Shown: in pieces, positions 1-13,200 of the stretch
Position numbering within the stretch: position 1 is the stretch's first letter
How the letters are laid out: every line of letters starts with the position of its first letter
Assembly: GCF_009730915.1 (NCBI RefSeq)
Contig: NC_052475.1
Span: 25,915,016-25,979,015, forward strand
Origin: Dioscorea cayenensis subsp. rotundata
Taxonomy: Eukaryota; Streptophyta; Magnoliopsida; Dioscoreales; Dioscoreaceae
Reading direction: 5' to 3'
DNA length: 64,000 bases
Position numbers and translations under genes: made by a program
The notes under the pieces: model-generated
What the model was told of the DNA's origin: nothing
Databases searched by the model: none
What the model saw: only the letters and a program-made list of their open reading frames with translations

Positions 1-118
1 TATTGAATGAATGATTATATTTGAGCGTGTTAGCCTAACAAAATTTTCTCATAAGTAAAGGTAGGAGTGTTTAAAATGAAGGTAAATTAAATAGAGAATG
101 ATGCTGCCAGAAATTCAC

Positions 119-2738
119 CGCTTGAGCTTCAACAAACTCTGACCGTGTAAGTTCTACAGCAACTTTATTTTCCAGAAACTGCATTAGAAGCATCAAATAG
201 AGCCCGGACATCCAAATGGTTGAGTGTTGTAAATCCACCTCTACACAGCAAAGAATTATCTTTCAGGTAAACACTCTAAAACACTAATATTTCCACTATC
301 CACAAAAGCACAAAAATTTCTATCAAGAAGGCATAGATACTGGAATGACCGCTGACTTGATCAGAATCATGACATAAAACTAGATTCAACAAGAAGTTCC
401 TCATAGTGAATTGGATTGGGCTATAGGCCTTAGCTGAACTAAAGTGATTTGGCAACGGTTTAACACCATGCGGCGTAAAACCCAAGCAACTGTGAAACAG
501 GCCCAGCAAGTGTCAGGCTGACTTTTTCAGATGGGATAAAAATTTCAACAACTAAATGTTAGGTGTCCAAACCAAGAATTAATAAGAAATCACACCATAA
601 ATATGACAACAGAAAAAGAAAGACATACCGTTTTAAATATTAGGGAAAGAATAACCTAAAATATTAGCAGCATCACCATATAATAAAATTTGGCACTTTT
701 ATTTCAATGAGATTCACATAGGTCAAACAAACATCCATAGAAACTTTAATTTAAATGAAAAAGAAAGGACTTGGTGTTTTTGTTCAGAATGGCATAATAA
801 GGGTGTGTCAGAGTAAGTGGCTCCAGAAGGAAGAGTCAATTTTTATCAATATTCAACATAAACTCGATATTATGTAGAAAAGTATGTAGAGCTTTTAACT
901 CATACATGTACCAAAACCTAGCATTATGATCTAGCTAAAACCTAAGGGGCTTCATCAGGATAATAAACCTAAGCAATAAACTATGCAGTTTTATATAAAT
1001 ATGAGATTAGTAAAACCTTCGATTTTGGTAATCAACTAATTTATTTTATAAGGATGCCCCATATAAACCAAAAGTAAGTTTTTGCAAGTTCACAACAGAA
1101 GCACTTTAGTAACAACTCAATGAGACTTGCACTCCCTAGACCAGTCATTGCCAAAGCCTTGTGCTCTTGGGATACACCTCTTAGTATCACAAGCACCAAA
1201 CAGCCGAGATAAAATTCCATAAGATGAAAAAGTTTACCTCTCACACCATCACGGATTCCTAGTTTGAGTAGTTCCTCTGCATGCAAGGAAAACATCAATT
1301 TATATTAGACTTTTAGGACAGAGATGCATGTTCTGCTGACCTAATTGAAGATGAGAGTCAATTAAATTACAGATTGCAATTAGAGTTTATCAATCTTTTG
1401 AAAGGGGGTGGAAATGCAGAAGATTGTGCATTCCAAGGAGTATTTCAAACTGATATTCTCACCATGAATCAATTGGAGCCCAGATTGTATCCTTCTCCCA
1501 CACTCCTTAAATACTCCCTTTTGGGCGTCCGAGCTTGACACAACCATGAGATCAACCAAAGCGTAAACAGCCGCCTTTAGGAATCCACTCACCATCCAAG
1601 GGTGCAGGTGCCAAAAATTAACTTCTCTCCAAATGATGACCACTCGACCACTGTCTCGAAGCCAGTAGCAAATCTCAACCGCTCCTGCAATTGAACCTGC
1701 TTCTCACTCAATGCAAACCTCTCCCTCCTATGCAAATTAGGCTGAGAGAGACTCTGGCTCACAGCATCCAACTCCATCTTCAAATCCTTTACACACTGCA
1801 CCTTTTGGATATCATCCTTCATGGTCGCATCCAGCTTGTCCACATGCTGAGAAGCAGCCTTGTAGTCGCAGATTCGGAGGAGATAGAAAGCATGCAGCAG
1901 CTCAATGTAGTAGAACAAGCCACCACATTTCTGTCTCTGGATTGTTCAACAGGAGAGCAATCAAACTGAATAAATATCTGAACTTTCGGATTTTTAAAGC
2001 ATAGAATTCAAGGAACATACTAAAAAAATTAATCACTAGAGAAATCATCATAAGTCGAATTCAAAAATTCACCAAGAATGAATTCACACCAGATCGGCAG
2101 AAACAGAATCCCAGATAACGTCGCAGCGCTCGACAGCAATAGCAACCGAGCCAGAGTCCTCCCCAGTGGAGAAGCTGCACATGAAGAGAAGAAGCAGCAA
2201 AGAAAGCCTGAAGTTCCGGTCTGCGAAGATCCCCAGCAGCAACAAGGCCGGAATCAAGCGCCACGAGCGCAGCAGGGCAGTCGCCCTCCACCGCCAGCAC
2301 GGAGGCGAGTTGCGCTTGGAGATTACAGGACCAGAGAAGGGCGAAATCGCGAGGAAGCAGAGCGGCGTCGGTGGAGGAATGGAGCAGGTTGAGGGCGCGG
2401 ACAATGATTTGCTTCTCGTGAGGGATGGCGCCAGTGAGGTGGTAACACTGGGCGAGGAGTGAGTGGGCACGAAGCTTGAGGGGCAGAGCAGACGGGATAG
2501 GGTTGAGGAGGAGGTGGGCGCGCTCCAGGTTGGCCTTGGCGTGGTTGAGGTTGTGCGTGCGGTCAAGGAGAAGCGTGGCGAGGCGGAGACGAGAACGGAT
2601 CTCAGTCATGGGGAGGGAGAGAGGTGCCGCTCTGTAGCAGGGGCCTCAAGGCACTTCACGGCGCGGGCATAGTCGCCGGCGCGCTCCGCCTCCTCGGAGA
2701 GGCCCCAGAGGCCCCTCGACAACGGCATCCATGGCCAT
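119..2738 (-). CDS. SCC4: MAU2/SCC4 cohesin-loader subunit, 5' part only, frameshifted
   Basis: MAU2 (SCC4) is the TPR-like partner of SCC2/NIPBL that loads cohesin on chromatin. Visible exons on the minus strand are 2738-2090, 1930-1463, 1276-1238 and 240-119; intron phases fit, and the 3' exons lie beyond the left edge. Recognisable segments are TEIRSRLRLATLLLDR, LLHAFYLLRICDYKAA, HEELLKLGIRDGVRE and QFLENKVAVELTRSEF, all colinear with plant SCC4. The start at 2738 (a second ATG is at 2732) is chosen because the family N-terminus (EGLWGL, RAVKCLEA) is encoded there. The frame breaks five times by one base: near 2705, 2642, 2170, 1614 and 1575. Each break sits in a short homopolymer, four with one base too many and one with one too few. 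Either this copy is recently dead or these are consensus errors; I favour errors because splice sites and codons are otherwise well kept. Identity is confident, integrity is not. Confidence 0.85.
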
Positions 2739-3779
2739 CAGTGATAGTGATCGAGGTGTTGTTGATCGAGAGAAGAAGAAGAAGAGGAAGAGAAGGTCAT
2801 GATGATTCGGGGAGTGAAACGTGACTTGTACGACTCTTGTGGACTATTTTTGCTAAGTGGATTTTTATTTTAGTTTTTATTTTTTTTTTAAATGGTAATA
2901 ATAAGTATTGTATTTGTCATATACTCCTTTATTATTTTTTTATGGTAAATGTGTTTTTATTGAGTAAATTATCTTATCAATTTGGCGGTGTTTGTTGTAA
3001 ATTTATATTAGGAATCTACGGATACAATTTTTTTTTTTTTTTTTATGTGTTTGAAGATTTAGGATGGGGTTGTGATTCTAATCACTACCACATTTAAATA
3101 ATAGATATTACATTATATTACATTCTAAATTATAATATATTGTTTGTTATGTGATTAATTAATTGTTGATTGCCAATCTATAATATACACTATTTATGGT
3201 TTGATGGTAATATAAATACTTAAAATATTTATATAGATAAAATTTAATAAAAGTAATTATGAGAAATAGTAAATAAGTCAATGATCATTGGGTATATTGA
3301 TATCAGGTCTTTGCTTAGGTATTTGTGTTACCGAAATTACGGATTTTCTTTTTTTTGTCTACGTTTGTAGTTTATTTATATTTATAAACTAATAATAATA
3401 ATAATTAAATAAAGATAAAGGTATTTGTTTTTCAAAAAGATCTCATAACCTTTTTGTCAATTATTTTTCCCTTTCAAGCATTTAGAATAACATCTTATCT
3501 TTCACTTATTAGGTTAAATTATACATCACTAATTTTTAAAATTACCTTTAAATAAAAAAATCTATTTATAATTCATATTATTTGATATTATATATATATA
3601 ATTAAGTTTAATGAATAATTCATGGTTTTTAAAAAATAATTGACTATACAATCAACTCTAAACAGAAAATTAATGAATTTTTAAATTAAAAAAATAGAGC
3701 ATTACATAGTTTTTATATAATACATTAATATGTAGATTATATAGAAGTTATTTTAAAAAGTAACCTAGATTCCTTTTCT
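2739..3779. other. AT-rich intergenic stretch 5' of MAU2
   Basis: This stretch holds the MAU2 upstream region followed by about 900 bases of very AT-rich DNA with T runs (2880-2890, 3028-3045) and ATA/AAT tracts. No coding potential, tRNA or clear transposon ends are visible. Confidence 0.6.
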
Positions 3780-4941
3780 CTGGGTTTTTACTCCTCGTGA
3801 GCCAGTGATCGCCGTCGCGGCCTGGTCGTGCCCAGCTCCCTCATCGCCTCCCTGTCATCGTCCATTGGACCTCTAGGTAGCCTTTTTTGGTCACTACCCT
3901 TCTCCCTTCTTCTTAGCTGCTCTTGCTTCTCATCATCCTCCTTCTCAATAGCTTCTTTTCTAATCAATTCAACTGTGACGCATTAATCCCTAGAAATTTG
4001 TAGCTTCTGCAAATTGTGAGGATTTTTGGGGAAGAAAATTCGATTTCGCTAGTTGTTTATGCAATTACATAGGATGCATCTCAATTTTTCATTGCTTGAT
4101 TCGAATTTTGTTATGCTCTCATGGGATTTCTAGGATTTTCAATTTATGTATATATATATAAGAGAAAAAAACCTAAACTAAGTTAGAAAAGCATCTGTTT
4201 TTAATGTGGAAGTTTTAAAATTGCATATGTGCTCCCAAGGCCTTTTTCCATTGTCTTGTTCTGGTTTGTTCTGAAAATTTTGAAGATTTACAACCAAAAT
4301 CTCCATTTCACACAGTCACAAGTTTACAACCAACAATGGACTTAGTCTAGGGTCTATGTGTTAGAAATCTTAGGTTTATTGGGTTATGTACAAATAACAA
4401 CTTACAGAACTTATAGGGTTTATGCTCAAGTAATTTGAACATTTTAGTTATTTTGTAATTTTCATTCATTATTTCATATCTACATTTGAAAAATTTTTAG
4501 TTTTTCAATTCAACATTAGAGTAAAAACAAGTACATCAGATTGGCAAAATACTTAGATCGAGTATAATTTTTTTGAATGTTTTTAATTAACAAATGCCCA
4601 CTGTAAAAAATGTAAATTTGGATTTTGCACTGTTTTACATTCTTTTTAAAGTAAGGTTGTTTTACACATTGTTTTAAACTTGAGGGTTTGAGTGAAAGCA
4701 TACCTTTCATTAGGAACGACAGAGTTGACCTTCTTTATCAATTGCATTCCATAAATATGCTAGCCCATTGATCAGTCAGGAAGGAGAGAAGTAAGAAAGG
4801 GGGAGAGGAAGGATGCCACACAGGACCCGGCCCATGACAGGGCTCTTGGTGTTCATGGGTGTGAACCTGGCCTTGGTTTCCACCATCACCCCTGTCTATG
4901 ATTTCGTCTGCTTTCATCCCTACTGGGAACGAAGGGTATAA
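3780..4941 (+). CDS. Small membrane protein gene, first coding exon (3' end not found)
   Basis: The coding part starts with the ATG at 4813. The exon reads MPHRTRPMTGLLVFMGV and continues through a hydrophobic segment (residues 11-26) to PVYDFVCFHPYWERR, where a donor-like GTATAA begins at 4936. If unspliced, the frame stops at 4941 after 42 residues. If spliced, further exons should follow; I see none before the N gap. The arginine-rich start, single hydrophobic span and ending in YWERR resemble a short conserved plant membrane protein I recall but cannot name, so no function is given. The GC-rich segment 3780-3891, ending at a possible donor GTAGCC, looks like a non-coding first exon. A possible acceptor lies near 4780, just before the coding exon. 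Confidence 0.5.
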
Positions 4942-6245
4942 TATGCTTACCTTTATCCTATAAAATACACGTGTATCAGTGTATGCTGCTCTGCTTTTTT
5001 TCTTATATCATGTTTAGAATGCCTGTTGTCAGTCCTGCTTTTAAAGTACTCTGTAACTATGAGTTTTAATCATCCAATAAAATAAACGTCAAGTCTCACT
5101 GTGTTTGTCATGACAATTTCTATGTTAATGTGAAAGAAAAAAAGATTTATATGTTGGCATAGCAGCTTGTTTTTATGTACTGATTCCAGTATGAATGTTT
5201 ATATATTCAAACTTTGCAGTTTTTCAGAAATTCAAGAGTTCTTAGGATCACAGCTTTTTAATAAATGATTATAATTCACCTCTTAGTTGGAAGTTATTAC
5301 ACATTGTAACGAAAAAGATGAGATTATGCCTCCATTAGCTATAGAGGAGAAAAACATTTTCAATCTTTTAATGATGAAATGGTTTTAACCATCATCCCGA
5401 ACACTTGAATACGAAATAAAGAAGATCTTAAAATGGAGTGTTTGAGTTATATGTTTGTTTCAATAGCCGGATGGTTGCAAGGGCTTGCCACTCCTCAGCC
5501 TACACTAGTCAAGTTATGAGAGTAAATATTCTTGTCTGACTGTTTTCCCTCTTCCTAGTCTCTCTTTCCCTAATAAAACAATGATAAGTCATGGGAGGCT
5601 ACATTCCCATCAGTCTAATGTGGAAAGTCCATCAGGTTGCCACATCTTGATTGAGAAGTTTTGATTAGCAAATTCACTGACGATAACTCATTAATTGAAT
5701 TACAGCTAGCTTGTGTCTTTTGAGAATTTAACAAGTTATTCCTGTACAAAAGCTTAAAAATTGCCAATATGGTAGATGTCATATTAGACCTAGCATGTGT
5801 TAAAAAATCTTTTAGCATGGATTATTTGTGACCCAGTTCTAAGCAAGGAAAAAGCTATGTGATAGAAGATGGTCTGCAACTTTTGAGTGTGCTGAGAATT
5901 CAGGTAGATTTCATGTGTCAGTGTTGTGTTTATGGTGTACTCCAGGAGTATGTCTTTTGTATGACATTTTTTCTCATTTGTTAGAAGGCATATTGTGAAG
6001 ACTATAGATGTGTCTTTTTGCGTTTGTGTGTGTTGAACTAGATGAAATTGTTAACCAAGAAGTTCCTCTTTTGTACCCTAAGGATGAATGATTATTGTCT
6101 TGTATAAGTATGGCTTTTTGTATGTGTGGGTGCATGTAAATCCCTGTAATTAACCAGGAATTATACCTAAATAGCATCCACAGCATAGCATGAATATTTG
6201 CATCCTTGTATATATATACAGATATAGATATTGATATAGATATCT
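4942..6245. other. Non-coding stretch before the gap
   Basis: AT-rich sequence without a recognisable exon; probably an intron or 3' flank of the small membrane-protein gene. It ends in an (ATATAGAT)-like simple repeat immediately before the N run, which may explain why assembly broke there. Confidence 0.5.
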
Positions 6246-7245
6246 NNNNNNNNNNNNNNNNNNNNNNNNNNNNNNNNNNNNNNNNNNNNNNNNNNNNNNN
6301 NNNNNNNNNNNNNNNNNNNNNNNNNNNNNNNNNNNNNNNNNNNNNNNNNNNNNNNNNNNNNNNNNNNNNNNNNNNNNNNNNNNNNNNNNNNNNNNNNNNN
6401 NNNNNNNNNNNNNNNNNNNNNNNNNNNNNNNNNNNNNNNNNNNNNNNNNNNNNNNNNNNNNNNNNNNNNNNNNNNNNNNNNNNNNNNNNNNNNNNNNNNN
6501 NNNNNNNNNNNNNNNNNNNNNNNNNNNNNNNNNNNNNNNNNNNNNNNNNNNNNNNNNNNNNNNNNNNNNNNNNNNNNNNNNNNNNNNNNNNNNNNNNNNN
6601 NNNNNNNNNNNNNNNNNNNNNNNNNNNNNNNNNNNNNNNNNNNNNNNNNNNNNNNNNNNNNNNNNNNNNNNNNNNNNNNNNNNNNNNNNNNNNNNNNNNN
6701 NNNNNNNNNNNNNNNNNNNNNNNNNNNNNNNNNNNNNNNNNNNNNNNNNNNNNNNNNNNNNNNNNNNNNNNNNNNNNNNNNNNNNNNNNNNNNNNNNNNN
6801 NNNNNNNNNNNNNNNNNNNNNNNNNNNNNNNNNNNNNNNNNNNNNNNNNNNNNNNNNNNNNNNNNNNNNNNNNNNNNNNNNNNNNNNNNNNNNNNNNNNN
6901 NNNNNNNNNNNNNNNNNNNNNNNNNNNNNNNNNNNNNNNNNNNNNNNNNNNNNNNNNNNNNNNNNNNNNNNNNNNNNNNNNNNNNNNNNNNNNNNNNNNN
7001 NNNNNNNNNNNNNNNNNNNNNNNNNNNNNNNNNNNNNNNNNNNNNNNNNNNNNNNNNNNNNNNNNNNNNNNNNNNNNNNNNNNNNNNNNNNNNNNNNNNN
7101 NNNNNNNNNNNNNNNNNNNNNNNNNNNNNNNNNNNNNNNNNNNNNNNNNNNNNNNNNNNNNNNNNNNNNNNNNNNNNNNNNNNNNNNNNNNNNNNNNNNN
7201 NNNNNNNNNNNNNNNNNNNNNNNNNNNNNNNNNNNNNNNNNNNNN
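6246..7245. other. Assembly gap of exactly 1000 N
   Basis: All 1000 positions are N, a round placeholder length, so the real distance is unknown. The last SMC2 exon runs into it from the right, four codons after its acceptor at 7258. Translations reported across it are artefacts. Confidence 0.99.
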
Positions 7246-10200
7246 GACCACAATGAACTGCAAAATAAATAAATAATAACTGATGATAGTTCACGAGATC
7301 TAATATTTGTTTCAGATTAAATACCTTCAGGCCAGTGACTGAATAGCACAACAATTAGTACTTGTGAATCTAAGCTTTGGTTATGATATCCTACATCTTT
7401 AGCCAGAATATTTACAAACTAAATAGAACCACAGTCTATAGGATTAAGCATAATTTTTTAGTCATTAAAAGTACATGGACACAAAATAAGAACAGAAACA
7501 AAATGTATCCAAGCGAAGTACTAGTTTAATCTGATATCACCAATGAAAGTATCATTCCTTTTTCGAGTGAAAGTGGAACCCTGTGAAAGTGAAATGCTTT
7601 GAAACGCCAGAAATTCAAGGATCCATGAGTATGACAAACTTTTATGCAAAATTTCATTTCAATGTAGTTTGATAATGAGTAGAAACAAATCTTGGATTCA
7701 TGTATTTGTTATGCTACAATAAGAGGTTGACAATTTCAACCATCTTCTGTTCATTTCATCTCCTCTCCATAAAGCACATGAAAATGTCCTCCCCAACCAG
7801 TTTGTTCATCCTGATTCATAAAGTTGGTAAAAAACTCTTTTATTTCCTATTCCAAAAAAAAAAAAAAAACCATTTAATAGACTATACTCCTCTTATTAAT
7901 GTATGGATTCTCCATATTTAATGTTACCCATCTCAGGATCAATATTTAGATCCAGTTCATCAATTTGATGTACTGCTATGATTATAATAATTATTTGTCC
8001 TATTACGTCAAGGTCAGTGACATTGCCACAGTCCTCCAGTGAAGAATCATCTCTTCAAAAGGGGTGTCAAGCGTCAAGCTGGTAAAGAAAAAGGACATGC
8101 CAAAGAAAAACAATAGCCAAGGTGAAATTTGGGTTGGGAAAGATGAATGGAAGGTGTTTGCCCCATTTGTTTCAAAAATCATGACATATACGATAATTGT
8201 TCCAAGTGTTTGGCTGATATAATGTCTAAATACTTTCTGAAACAAAGGGCAATGCAGCAATTACTCTTCTAATCAGTCAAATGAGTTCACATGGTAAGCA
8301 TGACTAAAATGCTCCACATAGCATAGCTCGTGCATGTTATTGGTTTCTTGGAGTGCCTGGTCATGGTAAATATTTCCAGAAATTAGGATAGCAATGAGTT
8401 TGGTCATGAGCACCCCAACCATTGGTTAAGCTTAATGAGTTCAATCACAAGGGAAGAACAATAGAACATAAGAAGGAAAAAAAAATTGTTGAATCAAGCC
8501 ATGCACAAAGTACATATTACTATTTTGAGAATAGTGAAACCTGAGAATGTGGAAAATGGGATTTGATCATTCTTCCAATATTCTGTGTGTGGCTCAGATC
8601 CAAAGCAGCATCCACCTGTTCCATGAAATATTTCCTTGTAAATAGCAAAGTCTTCAAGTCATATGGCTACAGAAGAAATAATAATCAACTAATACAGACG
8701 CTCACTGTCTTACAGGTCATCATACATATCCTATATCAGCTTCATCATATCATATAAGTATATAACACTTAACAGGTAATTACTCTAGTAAATCACTATA
8801 ATAACCAAGCAATCTGATCCACAATACCATCAAATAAATCATTATAACTACATCTACATTTAATATTTGGGAAAAACCTGTTTCAAATCTGCAGCCCTAT
8901 CTAAAATCCAATGATTAAATTAAACCAAAAGTACCTCTAAATTAAGATTTGGATAATCCTTTTTTTCCCAAATAATGGTCCATATTGAAAATTGAATAGA
9001 AAACTCACTCGCAAGAAAGGATATATATCAATCCAAGCATTCTAAACTTAGTCTGTCTGGAACTTATGCCACTAGACCACAGCACTCAAATCCAATCGAA
9101 CAACAACATATATATCCCATCAGATCAGACTAGATCATCATAGAACTGGCCAAATGCAACCAAGCGAAATAACGTAAGTGGATATCTACTTGATGTCACT
9201 TCTCTAAAACTCTCATTCAACCAAAATTCTCATCAGCAAAGTGCAACTATCAAGTAGTTCGTTATGCTAGTTTGAGATTTTTAACATAGATTTATGGAAG
9301 GCAAATTCTACATCCAGTCAAAAGAAAAAGAGGATGCATTCAGAATGTCACTTAAAGATGCTGGAAGGTACCTCATCTAGAATATAAAGTGGTGCAGGCT
9401 TAAAAAGAAGCAAGGCCAAAATGAGAGAAAGAGCAAGAAGTGATCTTTGTCCCCCACTTAGCTCTGATAAAGATTGTTTCCACACACTTCCAAATGCAAC
9501 ACGAACTTCAAGACCATCGAGAAAGCTAGATCCTTCGGGAGGTTCGAGCTTAGCCATTGTGCCAGGTAAAAGTGTGCTAAAGATGGATCCAAAATCTCTG
9601 AAAAGACAATGTATAGGAGCATAAAGAAAAGAACAACGAAAAGGTAAGCAATGATGAAGAAAGCTCTTCTATTATGATCTTTACAAGAGCATTGGGCAAA
9701 AATGAGACTTAGAGATAAACAAACAATTTGCACAATCAGATTGTGAGGAATAATAATCCATGAGTTCATAGCAAGGAAAAACTTACTTGTTCACCTTAAC
9801 CCATGTCACCTTCAGAGTTTCCTTCTTCTTTTCATCTAACTCTTCAATCACCATTTTTATTTTCGCTTTATCATTCTATGCAAAGAATTTGTAGTAGATA
9901 TGAACAGGGCCTCTAGCTGAAGTATAAATATAAATATCATTTTAACAGGAGAGAAAAAAAACATACCTCTATGATATTTTTCTTGGAAATCAAGTCATTA
10001 TATTCATCTTCTGCCTTTTCAAACATTGCCATTACTTTTTTGTTCACCCTCTTCTCAAGGCTAGAATAATCGCACAATCAATAGCATAGATTACCCAACA
10101 GATAACTGGCTTCCATGTAAGCTAAATGTAACTGTACATATGAAACATAATGGGCACTCAAAAAAACCAAAATTAGTAAAAGTAGCAAACCTGGATTGTT

Positions 10201-13200
10201 CAGCTTGCAACTTATCAAGTTCTTCCTTTGACTTATAAGGGTCAGAATTAGAAAAGTCATAATCAGTTCCAGATTTTCCAAATAGCTGCTTTTCAGTTGC
10301 AATCCATCCATGTTTTTCAAGTAGCTTATCAACCTTCAAAGAACAATCTTTCTGTTCCATCTCCATGCGTTTCACCTAGATATTGTACAGATGCTTATCT
10401 TCAAGATCTACAAACAAATAAGAATAGTAAAGAAACAAAAGAAACCATCAAAATTGCCTCATTTTCCATCTTCTTCCTCTCAAGATTTGCATCACTGAGT
10501 TTCTGCTGAAGTTTCTGCTGCTCTTTAACAATGCAACTAATCTGTGAGTCACATTCTTTCATCTGTTCACGGCTCTTTTTTAACTCAGCTTCAGCTTTGT
10601 CAAATTCCTGCTTCAAAGAACTAACCTGGATGCAGAATCACTCGAAGGATTAGTGCTAGATAACATCCAACTGTAAAACATAAGCAAGAAAATTAAAGCA
10701 ATTCACTAACAACAGATGTATAAAAAAACAAAAATAAATACTTGGGCTAGTAGAAATACCTCCATTTTTCGTTTGTTAAGTGCTTCTCTCAAAGCACTAA
10801 TTTGTCCTTCTAGAGAAGCTAGCTGATTCTCCAGCTTAGAAAGTTCGTCAATATCTGCTGCTTTTTCCAGCAAAAGCCTCTCCCTTTCATTTTCACTAGC
10901 CTAAATCCATCCAAATCATTTCCCAGAATATATCTTTTCATGTTAATAACAATTGGAAAAGGAACCAAATAGGCAATCTAGATAAACAAAACCAAGGTGC
11001 AGCACATTAAGAAAAACAAATCAAATGAGAAAAAGTAATGTGTTACATCATATGGTTGATATACCATCATTAAAATACTGACTCACCCGATATACAACAA
11101 AACTGATTCCAGAACTTGGAAAGTATTGAAACAAATAATTAGGATAACCTTATCGAAAAAGTTCACTAATATTAGGACTGGCAAGCATATTGGTAAACAT
11201 GCAGCAAGCAGTAACCTCACAAACAAATATTAAGTATCGGCATGGAAGCACAGTAACATGTATAGATACCCCTGGAAATTTGACTACATCAACAGTGACC
11301 AAAACAAGAAGCAACCCTTGTATTACAGTTCAGCCATATCATCAACAAGAAAGGACCACTTCATACTAACACATTCCTTTCCAGTCAGAACTTGGTTGTC
11401 ACATCAACATAACTAGAGAAAAAAATACAAGTGCATTCAACTGATGCATTCCATAAGCTGAACCAGTTACTCTTCATTATAACCATCATTATAATTTTGC
11501 TAGCCAAATTTTTAGCATAGTAAATATCTTATTAGAAAAAAGTTAATCTAAATGTTGATAAACATAATTATCAATTATTTATTACCCAAAGGCTGAAGTT
11601 CATGAAAACATAGAAGTTCAAAATCAAAGAAAAAAAATAATACATTTTGTGAGGATTTATCGCTGACCGTGCAAACATATAATCACATAAACCTACCTTG
11701 AGTTGCTTTGAAGCTGACTGAATCTCTGATTTTAATGACTTTATCTTTTTCTCTAGATCTTTAAGTCTAGTTTCACGTAGGCTACCCTGTTCTTTAATGC
11801 CCTTCTCAAGAAGTGCAACTTGAGCGACACATTTTCCATACAGAATTTGTTTTTCTTCAGATCCTGCTTTAGCTTCTTGAAGATCTCGCTCCAATTTCTT
11901 CACAAGCTCAGCAAGCTACTTTCAAAATAAAAGGTTTTAAACATCAAAAAAAGACTTGGGAAATGTATTTGAACAAATGAAAACAAAAACAAAATCAGGT
12001 GCACAAAATTGAAGTAATATAAGCACAAATGTTATCACAACGGGAAAAGACTGGACCTTATGGTGCTCATTCTGTTCCGCTCTTCTCTGAAAGAGGGAAA
12101 AATCATAGGCCTTAAGTTCCACTTGAGATTTAAGGTGCATGAACTTCTTCTGAAGAGGTGAAAGCACAGCAATCTGGAACATGTACAAAATTATTATGTA
12201 GAAGAATAGATGGCAAATGCTTCAAAATCCAACTAAGTTATAAGATAAATATCTCTTTTCCTTTTCTGACAAGCCAAAAGTTTGGCATCAAAAGATAATT
12301 ACGTTATCAGCAACAAATTAAATTTTTTTAGTAAAACAGTCTTGACCTGAGCTAGTGATTTCTAAGTTCAACCAAGAAACATAAACATGTAAATGCTCAT
12401 ATTACCTGCAGATCTTGGAGCAAAATCACAGCAAAGAAATAGCAAAAATTTATAGATCAGGGTTCAAAGAAACAGAATAAACCTTGTCATTTACTTCTGT
12501 TAATCTGTTCTGATGGAGGGAAAGCTTTGATTCTGCCTCAGCTAAGACATGAAGCTGCTTTAACAATTCACCCCCACCACTGCAAGCATAATTAAAAGGG
12601 AAATATGACAATTATAAATAAAATAGCCTGAACCACCTTTACTCTGAACTACATAAATTTCAAGAAATATCTTAAAACAAAGCAAGCTAGAAAACAGACT
12701 AAAAAACATCTCACAGAGATGTAGTATTACTAACAACCATAATTTAGCTGGGCTCAATTTGCTTACTTAAACCCAAGCTGAGCCCAAAAAATAATAATGG
12801 TAATAATGATAATGACAGTAAATATTTATCCAAGTTCAAACATTAGGTCAGTCCTATTCAGTGGTTTTTATTATTATTATTATTTTTTTTTTTTTAGACC
12901 AGGCCAGAACAGAATCCCTTAAATCCAAAGCCTAACCATGCCAACCCTGTTAACAGCCTACATGTATTCATAGGATAAAATAATTGAAAACCTAAAGACA
13001 AAAATATTTGATAAGAGTAAGTAACCAAGAATGCTATTGAAATAAATTATCACAGTGAGTATTAGGAATTAAAATGCAGATATGCTGGCAGAAGAATGCT
13101 TACCGCCGGCTGCCACCAGTCAGGAGACCACTTGGCTGGAAAATATCGCCCTCAAGAGTTACACTGGGTGTGCTAATATTGCGAGTAAAAGCAACCTGTA

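Noticed and set aside
5974-7354. Several long reading frames across the gap (both strands)
   Set aside because: They consist almost wholly of N, which leaves no stops; only the four SMC2 codons at 7257-7246 are real sequence.
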